From Ignavibacteriales bacterium (GTDB lineage: Bacteria; Bacteroidota; Ignavibacteria; Ignavibacteriales; Melioribacteraceae), in the NCBI GenBank assembly GCA_027080245.1, contig JALWSN010000481.1, positions 820-12,927 on the forward strand: a DNA stretch of 12,108 bases, written 5' to 3'. Shown piece after piece: positions 7,342-12,108 of this stretch; positions within the stretch are counted from its first letter, which is position 1, and every line of letters starts with the position of its first letter. Made by a program: the position numbers and the translations under genes. Below the pieces are notes generated by a model, which had not been told where the DNA came from, did no database searches, and worked only from the letters and a program-made list of their open reading frames with translations.

Positions 7342-10300
7342 ATGACCATGAAAAAAATATTTTTAATAATTCTGTTAATTTTCTTTGGGGGAGCGTTAAT
7401 TAGTAAAACGTCGGCTCAGGAAACCGATAAATACGGCAATCCGATGCTGAAAAAACTAACCGACGCGGACGCTCAAAGAATTTTCGGGGATATGTATGCG
7501 CCTAAATATTTAAAGACGACGGGCGACCCCCGACAAATTAAAGAATCGATTATTAGCGGAAATAAAATTACAACAATATTATTTAACTATGGTTCTATTT
7601 GCGCGCCGAACAGATTAAGTAATATTGCCGATTTGGTTTGGCAGGGGCTGGGCTACGGTTTCGAATTCGGTCCTCTTGCCGCAGCCGAAGTGGTTGGAGA
7701 CTCGGGGCAAACGCTTCACATTGTGGACGATTCTTTCATCCGCACTTTTCAAGGGGATTACGACCCCACAGGAACAATTAAATGGGGCTGGCTGCCTACG
7801 CCTGGTTACGTGGACACCACCCAGAACGAAATTGCCAGATTGGATATTGGCGACAAGAACGGTGACGGAAAACCCGATTCCTGGCCCGACTCGTGGTACA
7901 ATCCTAAAGTTGGTAAGTATTTGTGGCCTGCTTTCCTTGGGGACGAAGCCACCGCGCCTGACGAAGAAGTTTACTACGTTGACGACGATTTTACCAACGC
8001 CGAATTCCCCTATCATCCATCGTTAACCGACTCTACGATGAGGGGACTTGGGCTTAGCATGGAAGTGCGAATAGCCCAATTTAACAACCCTCTTGCAGAG
8101 GACATAATGTTCCTTGTTTACAACATTACCAATGTTAGCGACAAAAAAATAGAAAAAGCCTATTTTGGAATGCAAGGCGACCCCCACGTTGGCGGTGCGG
8201 CAGATTACGCCGACGACTGGGCGGGGTTCATTGACCCGTTCGGAAATTCACTTCAAGGTTCGGGCTTTCCGCAACGTTCCAGAAACATGGTTTACGCTTG
8301 GGACGACCCGCCTGTTGGAATGAACGGACACCCGACGGGTTATTTCGGGTGGAAATTCCTCGAATCGCCCTCTAACTCGACTGATAATTTTGACAACGAC
8401 GACGACGGAATTACCGACGAGACGCCGGAAAACAGCGCGGGATATTACATCGATGGCGTTAACGTTCCGCTGACCACGGGAATTAGCGACGTTCAAAAAT
8501 ACACAGCCGTTTACGGTGCGCCTCATCCAAGATGGTCGGGAGACGAGGACGGCGATTGGAACCCATTGTTCGACGACGTAGGAATTGACGGAATCGGACC
8601 TAAATCGGCTAATTACCCGGGTCCGGATTACGGCGAAGGAGACGGAAAACCTTCTCAGGCGTGGTACGATGATTTGAACGGTAACGACAGGTACGACGCT
8701 GGCGAACCGCTGAGCGACGACAGATTGCCGGGTTACAAATGGGCAGGTTCCGAACCTAACTTCGGAATGCGCGACGTAACGGAATCCGACCAGATTGGTC
8801 TTTCCAGTTTCCACGCCGCCCCTTATACGAATTCCTTGCCTAATGTACCGATGAACGATCCCTTAATGTGGGATTGGCTCTCGGCGGACACAATAGACAC
8901 TTCCCAAAAATTACTTTCCCAACCGGGAGACAATATTTTTAACTTTGGCACGGGTCCTTTGAGCCTTGAACAGGGAGAATCCCAAAGATTTTCAATGTGT
9001 ATTCTCTTCGGAAACGATTTGAAGCAATTGGTTTTGAATGCCGAATCTTCGAGCAGAATTTTGGAATCCGATTACAGATTTACCAAACCTCCCGCAAAAC
9101 CAAAGGTTTCCGTAGCTTCGGCTAAGGGTAAAGTAATTCTTTCGTGGGACACTTCCTCGGAAGCTTCCTTCGACCCTTATTTAAGAACTTTTGATTTCGA
9201 AGGCTACAAAATTTACCGCAGCCGCGATTACACTTTTAGCGACGTAAAATCTATTACCGACGGTTTCGGAAATAAATATCTGGGCAAACCTTTGGCGCAG
9301 TTCGACAAAATTGATAGCGTCTCCGGTTTCTCCCCCGTCGATTATCCCAACAGGGGAATTAAATATTATTTGGGCGACAACACCGGCTTGGTTCACCAGT
9401 ACGTCGATTCTACCGTAACCGACGGAATTACTTATTATTACGCCGTTGTCGCTTACGACATGGGTTCCAAGGAATTTAACATTCCGCCCGCGGAAACCCA
9501 AGCGCAAATTAAGCGCGACCCCATTACCGGCGAACTCACTTTCGACGACAATACAGTAATGGTAACGCCTGGCGGAATTAGCTCCGGTTACGTTGACCCT
9601 GAAGTGGGAATTGGCGGCGTACCCGAACAAGTTGCAGGAAATTCTACCGGTTCGATTAAAATTGAAGTTTTGAATCCAATTCTTGTTCCGAACAAAACTT
9701 ATTCAATAACTTTCACGAGCGATTCGGCTTACAATCTGCTCGATTCTACTGGCGTTGAGGAAGAATTTACTTCCAAAGACACCGTTTTTGTGGATTTAGG
9801 ACATCGGAATATTGAACTAAGCAGCGTAGTAGTTAAGGACAAAGGCGGTAATGTAATTCCTAATAGCGACTACGTTGTTAATACGGTTACCGGAAAAATT
9901 CGAGGCGCAACTTCGGGCAAACTTCCAAAAGGAGAAATCTTTACAATTTTCTATCGCTATTTCCCGGTTTACCAAAGCCATTTACTTAACAACGAAGACG
10001 CTAATCCCGAATTCGACGGAATGAGATTATTTGTAAAAGACGATCCGCTCGACCTCGACATGGAACATTCAGGTTGGCTAAACGACGTTCAGACGGATGT
10101 AAAGGACACACTGTTTTACGACGAACGTCCCGCCGCTTATCCCGGCAATAAAGAACAGTTCAGAGGCGATTGGGAAATAAGATGGAACAATTTGGACACA
10201 CTTTCCGACGGCAGTTGGGCTAACCCCGGGGACACGACTTACACAACTTTAATGAAAAAGGTTGTTTGCCCGTTTACAATTTACGACGTAACGAACAACA

Positions 10301-10899
10301 AACCCGCCGTTTACCTTGTGATTGAAAACGTAGCGGGCAAAAAGAACAATGGCAGATGGGATTTTGGCGAGCCGATTATTTTACGCCCGTCCGACATCGA
10401 CAAACCATTCCAGACGTTTAGAACTTCTTACTATCTTAGGTTCTGGCTGCCGGATTCTTTAAGCAATCCTAAATTACCGGGTAAAGGGGACGTATTTACC
10501 GTTCGAACAACCAAGCCGTTTCAGAAAGGCGATTTGTACGTCTTCGATTCCAAAGCGCCTAAGTTCGATAAGGACAAAGCAAAAACTGCTTTGGACGACA
10601 TTTACGTTGTGCCCAATCCTTACGTGGCTTACAGCGACGCCGAAAATCCCGGAAGAACTAGCCAGAAGCGCGGAGACCAAGTTCTGGAGTTCAGAAATTT
10701 ACCGCCTAAGTGTACAATCAGAATTTACACAATTACCGGCGAGCTTGTGGACACTATTGAAAAGGATGACAACACAAGCATGGCTACGTGGGATTTACTC
10801 TCGTTCGAAGGACAGAGGATTGCCTACGGCGTTTACATTTACCACGTAGATGCGCCGGGCGTCGGCGAGAAAATAGGAAGATTCGCGGTAATTAAATAA
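7342..10899 (+). CDS. Large secreted Asp-rich/Fn3-like protein with type IX-like C-terminal sorting domain, 1185 aa
   Basis: Function is not recognised. A signal peptide covers residues 1-25 (KKIFLIILLIFFGGALIS, cleavage after TSA). Residues ~168-460 carry several Asp/Asn/Gly loops resembling Ca-binding EF-hand or thrombospondin-3 loops: DKNGDGKPD (171-179), DNDDDGITDE (from 351), GDEDGDW (from 400) and DLNGNDRYDAGE (from 444). About 583-715 looks like a fibronectin-III domain (PKVSVASAKGKVILSWD, GYKIYRS, ITYYYAVVAYD). The last 100 residues match the FlgD-like/type IX sorting-domain pattern: VVPNPY (1089-1094), FRNLPPKCTIRIYTITGELV, WDL, GVYIYHV, and terminal GRFAVIK. The known role of such domains is outer-membrane translocation by type IX secretion followed by surface attachment; for this protein that is inferred. 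AAGGA sits three bases before ATG 7342 and nine before ATG 7348, so the second start is equally likely. Genes encoding a TonB receptor and a PorV-family protein flank it in one operon. Confidence 0.85.
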   Translation: MTMKKIFLIILLIFFGGALISKTSAQETDKYGNPMLKKLTDADAQRIFGDMYAPKYLKTTGDPRQIKESIISGNKITTILFNYGSICAPNRLSNIADLVWQGLGYGFEFGPLAAAEVVGDSGQTLHIVDDSFIRTFQGDYDPTGTIKWGWLPTPGYVDTTQNEIARLDIGDKNGDGKPDSWPDSWYNPKVGKYLWPAFLGDEATAPDEEVYYVDDDFTNAEFPYHPSLTDSTMRGLGLSMEVRIAQFNNPLAEDIMFLVYNITNVSDKKIEKAYFGMQGDPHVGGAADYADDWAGFIDPFGNSLQGSGFPQRSRNMVYAWDDPPVGMNGHPTGYFGWKFLESPSNSTDNFDNDDDGITDETPENSAGYYIDGVNVPLTTGISDVQKYTAVYGAPHPRWSGDEDGDWNPLFDDVGIDGIGPKSANYPGPDYGEGDGKPSQAWYDDLNGNDRYDAGEPLSDDRLPGYKWAGSEPNFGMRDVTESDQIGLSSFHAAPYTNSLPNVPMNDPLMWDWLSADTIDTSQKLLSQPGDNIFNFGTGPLSLEQGESQRFSMCILFGNDLKQLVLNAESSSRILESDYRFTKPPAKPKVSVASAKGKVILSWDTSSEASFDPYLRTFDFEGYKIYRSRDYTFSDVKSITDGFGNKYLGKPLAQFDKIDSVSGFSPVDYPNRGIKYYLGDNTGLVHQYVDSTVTDGITYYYAVVAYDMGSKEFNIPPAETQAQIKRDPITGELTFDDNTVMVTPGGISSGYVDPEVGIGGVPEQVAGNSTGSIKIEVLNPILVPNKTYSITFTSDSAYNLLDSTGVEEEFTSKDTVFVDLGHRNIELSSVVVKDKGGNVIPNSDYVVNTVTGKIRGATSGKLPKGEIFTIFYRYFPVYQSHLLNNEDANPEFDGMRLFVKDDPLDLDMEHSGWLNDVQTDVKDTLFYDERPAAYPGNKEQFRGDWEIRWNNLDTLSDGSWANPGDTTYTTLMKKVVCPFTIYDVTNNKPAVYLVIENVAGKKNNGRWDFGEPIILRPSDIDKPFQTFRTSYYLRFWLPDSLSNPKLPGKGDVFTVRTTKPFQKGDLYVFDSKAPKFDKDKAKTALDDIYVVPNPYVAYSDAENPGRTSQKRGDQVLEFRNLPPKCTIRIYTITGELVDTIEKDDNTSMATWDLLSFEGQRIAYGVYIYHVDAPGVGEKIGRFAVIK

Positions 10900-10900
10900 A

Positions 10901-10913
10901 TGCCTTTCAGGCA
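10901..10913 (+). other. Small intercistronic hairpin, TGCCT-ttc-AGGCA
   Basis: A perfect 5-bp stem with a 3-base loop begins directly after the TAA of the secreted-protein gene and ends seven bases before the GGAGGA ribosome binding site of the PorV-family gene. No T-run follows, so it is not an intrinsic terminator. It could set relative expression or mRNA decay between the two genes, or be incidental. Confidence 0.45.
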
Positions 10914-10934
10914 AATTAACGGAGGAATAGTTTT

Positions 10935-11975
10935 ATGAAAAACTTAAAAAATAAAATTTTGTTAATTGCATTTCTAATATTGGGCATCTCGGGCGTAACG
11001 AGCGCTCAATTATTTAGAAGCACCTCTAAGGTAGGCACTACCGCTGCGGAATTTTTGAAAATCAACCCCGGCGGCAGAGCCGTTGGAATGGGTGGCGCAT
11101 TGACGGCTATTGGTTCCGACCTTTATTCCATTTATTACAACCCCGCCGGCATTGCCGTTTCCACAAGTGCCGCGCAGGTTACTTTTAACCATGCCAATTG
11201 GCTTGCCGGGATGAGCTACGATTTTGCCGCTGGCTCGCTTTATTTGGATGGATTGGGAACCTTGTTCTCCGCTATTACAATATTTCAGGTTCCCGAGGAA
11301 AAGGTAAGGACCTTTCAACATCCCGAAGGCGACGGCAGAGTTTGGGATGCTAATTCTCTTGCTCTTTCAATTGGATTTGCGCGCCAGCTGACGGACAGAT
11401 TCTCCATTGGCTTTAACGCCAAGTACATTTACGAATCTATTTGGCACAGCAGCGCTTCCTCGTTTGCGTTCGATTTCGGAACGCTTTACAAAACGCCGTT
11501 TAACGGTCTTACCATTGGCGCTTCAATTTCGAACTTTGGTTCGACAATGAGGTTAGACGGCAGGGACATCCAATTTAATTACGATCCCAACGGCGATATT
11601 AATAGCGGACCGAACAACATTCCGTCAAAATACACAACGGACGATTTCGAGTTACCTCTTTCTTTTAGAATTGGCTTTGCAATGGACGTAGTTAAAACAA
11701 GGTTCGTTCGTTTTACCGCCGCAGTTGACGCCGTCCACCCTAACGACAACAGCGAGTATTTAAACACCGGCGCCGAGCTTGCCTACAACGAAAACTTCTT
11801 TGTGCGCGTTGGGTACAAATCTCTCTTCATGAATAACGCGGAAGGCGGATTGACTTACGGAGCTGGGTTAAAATACCAATTAACCGGCGTCTTTAAAATC
11901 TACATCGATTACGGATTTGCCGACTATGGTAGATTAAACAACGTTCAATTTTTTGACATCGGATTGATATTTTAA
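10935..11975 (+). CDS. PorV/PorQ-family outer-membrane protein
   Basis: This is a 346-residue barrel protein of the PorV/PorQ family (FadL-like fold). Residues 1-24 are a signal peptide (ILLIAFLILGISGVTSA, cleavage before Gln25). The family hallmark follows: FLKINPGGRAVGMGGALTAI (40-59), then YYNPAGIA (67-74). Repeated amphipathic strands run to the C-terminus, which ends in FFDIGLIF with a terminal Phe. In type IX secretion, PorV binds cargo C-terminal domains and shuttles them from the translocon to the attachment complex; PorQ also belongs to the attachment complex. Whether this copy is the core PorV or a dedicated paralogue cannot be told here. Its place directly after a gene with a C-terminal sorting-type domain favours a cargo-specific role. 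The start is strongly supported: GGAGGA (10921-10926) lies eight bases before ATG. A strong terminator follows, closing the operon. Confidence 0.9.
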   Translation: MKNLKNKILLIAFLILGISGVTSAQLFRSTSKVGTTAAEFLKINPGGRAVGMGGALTAIGSDLYSIYYNPAGIAVSTSAAQVTFNHANWLAGMSYDFAAGSLYLDGLGTLFSAITIFQVPEEKVRTFQHPEGDGRVWDANSLALSIGFARQLTDRFSIGFNAKYIYESIWHSSASSFAFDFGTLYKTPFNGLTIGASISNFGSTMRLDGRDIQFNYDPNGDINSGPNNIPSKYTTDDFELPLSFRIGFAMDVVKTRFVRFTAAVDAVHPNDNSEYLNTGAELAYNENFFVRVGYKSLFMNNAEGGLTYGAGLKYQLTGVFKIYIDYGFADYGRLNNVQFFDIGLIF

Positions 11976-11981
11976 ATAAAA

Positions 11982-12016
11982 GCGGGGGCGGAGCAAATTC
12001 GTCCCCGCAAATTTTT
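11982..12016 (+). terminator. Rho-independent terminator of the TonB-receptor/PorV operon
   Basis: The stem GCGGGGGCGGA (11982-11992) pairs with TTCGTCCCCGC (11998-12008) over 11 positions, including two G-T wobbles, around the five-base loop GCAAA. It is followed by AAATTTTT and further T-runs. It begins six bases after the PorV-family stop codon. Confidence 0.93.
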
Positions 12017-12026
12017 GTGATTTTTG

Positions 12027-12058
12027 TTTGTATTTTATTTTTGAAATTTTTATTTTTG
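12027..12058 (+). promoter_or_regulatory. Possible Bacteroidota-type promoter for tRNA-Phe
   Basis: TTTG (12027-12030) and TATTTTTG (12051-12058) fit the -33 TTG and -7 TAnnTTTG elements known from Bacteroidota, with a 20-base spacer. The -7 element ends 13 bases before the tRNA, which would leave a short leader. A second TAnnTTTG match (12036-12043) overlaps the spacer. The whole tract is T-rich, so chance matches are likely, and it is unknown whether this organism uses that promoter type. Confidence 0.35.
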
Positions 12059-12071
12059 GGCTTGATTTTTT

Positions 12072-12108
12072 GGGCAGATAGCTCAGTCGGTAGAGCAAAG
12101 GACTGAAA
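12072..12108 (+). tRNA. tRNA-Phe (GAA), 5' half, cut by the window edge
   Basis: The first 37 positions of a tRNA are visible: acceptor strand GGGCAGA (12072-12078), TA, D-arm GCTC/GAGC around AGTCGGTA (12081-12096), anticodon 5' strand AAGGA (12098-12102), then C-T-GAA-A with anticodon GAA at 12105-12107. The body matches the usual bacterial tRNA-Phe pattern (GATAGCTCAGTCGGTAGAGC). The 3' half needed to confirm the acceptor and T-arm pairing is outside. Confidence 0.93.

Noticed and set aside
7615..8026. Overlapping 133-codon open frames on both strands inside the secreted-protein gene
   Set aside because: Both are shadows of the real reading frame, which has a signal peptide, coherent domains and a good ribosome binding site. 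Their translations have no domain-like composition.
8248..8814. 188-codon antisense open frame
   Set aside because: It is opposite the Asp-rich region; GAC/GAT-rich codons give long stop-free Val/Arg-rich frames on the other strand. No start signals or family features.
1..12108. CRISPR arrays, insertion sequences, phage genes, attachment sites
   Set aside because: No regularly spaced repeats, transposase, integrase or phage-like frames were seen. The tRNA at the right edge could be an integration site, but its 3' end is outside the window.

Overview
The window looks like a chromosomal segment of a Gram-negative bacterium from the Bacteroidota/Chlorobiota/Ignavibacteriota side of the FCB superphylum. 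An Ignavibacteria-like organism (Melioribacter/Ignavibacterium type) is my best guess. The reasons are a TonB-dependent receptor with an N-terminal carboxypeptidase-regulatory-like domain, a large secreted protein with a C-terminal 'VPNPY ... GVYIY ... K' sorting-type domain, a PorV/PorQ-family outer-membrane protein, an archaeal-type phosphoglucosamine mutase, and a chemotaxis receptor implying motility. This rests on protein families only; no taxonomic marker gene is complete here.

Layout: (1) 3-845 (+) is the C-terminal cytoplasmic signalling part of a methyl-accepting chemotaxis protein, cut by the left edge. (2) 846-1269 has no convincing gene but contains several short inverted repeats and may hold a dispersed intergenic element. 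(3) 1270-4301 (-) holds three co-directional genes, in transcription order: a GlmM-type phosphosugar mutase, a lipoprotein with a beta-rich body, and a small outer-membrane-barrel-like protein. (4) 4302-4486 is an A+T-rich divergent promoter region with an AT-only inverted repeat and a GA dinucleotide tract. (5) 4487-11975 (+) is a tight three-gene operon: TonB-dependent receptor, 1185-residue secreted protein and PorV/PorQ-family protein. It ends in a strong intrinsic terminator. (6) A tRNA-Phe (GAA) begins at 12072 and is cut by the right edge, with a possible Bacteroidota-type promoter in front.

How the genes may work together: the operon encodes an energised outer-membrane gate (the TonB receptor), a large exported Asp-rich/Fn3 protein with a type IX-like C-terminal signal, and a barrel of the family that in type IX secretion carries cargo to the surface. 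The simplest inference is one surface assembly with its own export helper and receptor. Its substrate is unknown. The minus-strand group links a cell-envelope precursor enzyme to two unrecognised envelope proteins.

The triad at 4487-11975 is the most interesting candidate system. The rest of the window is fairly ordinary.
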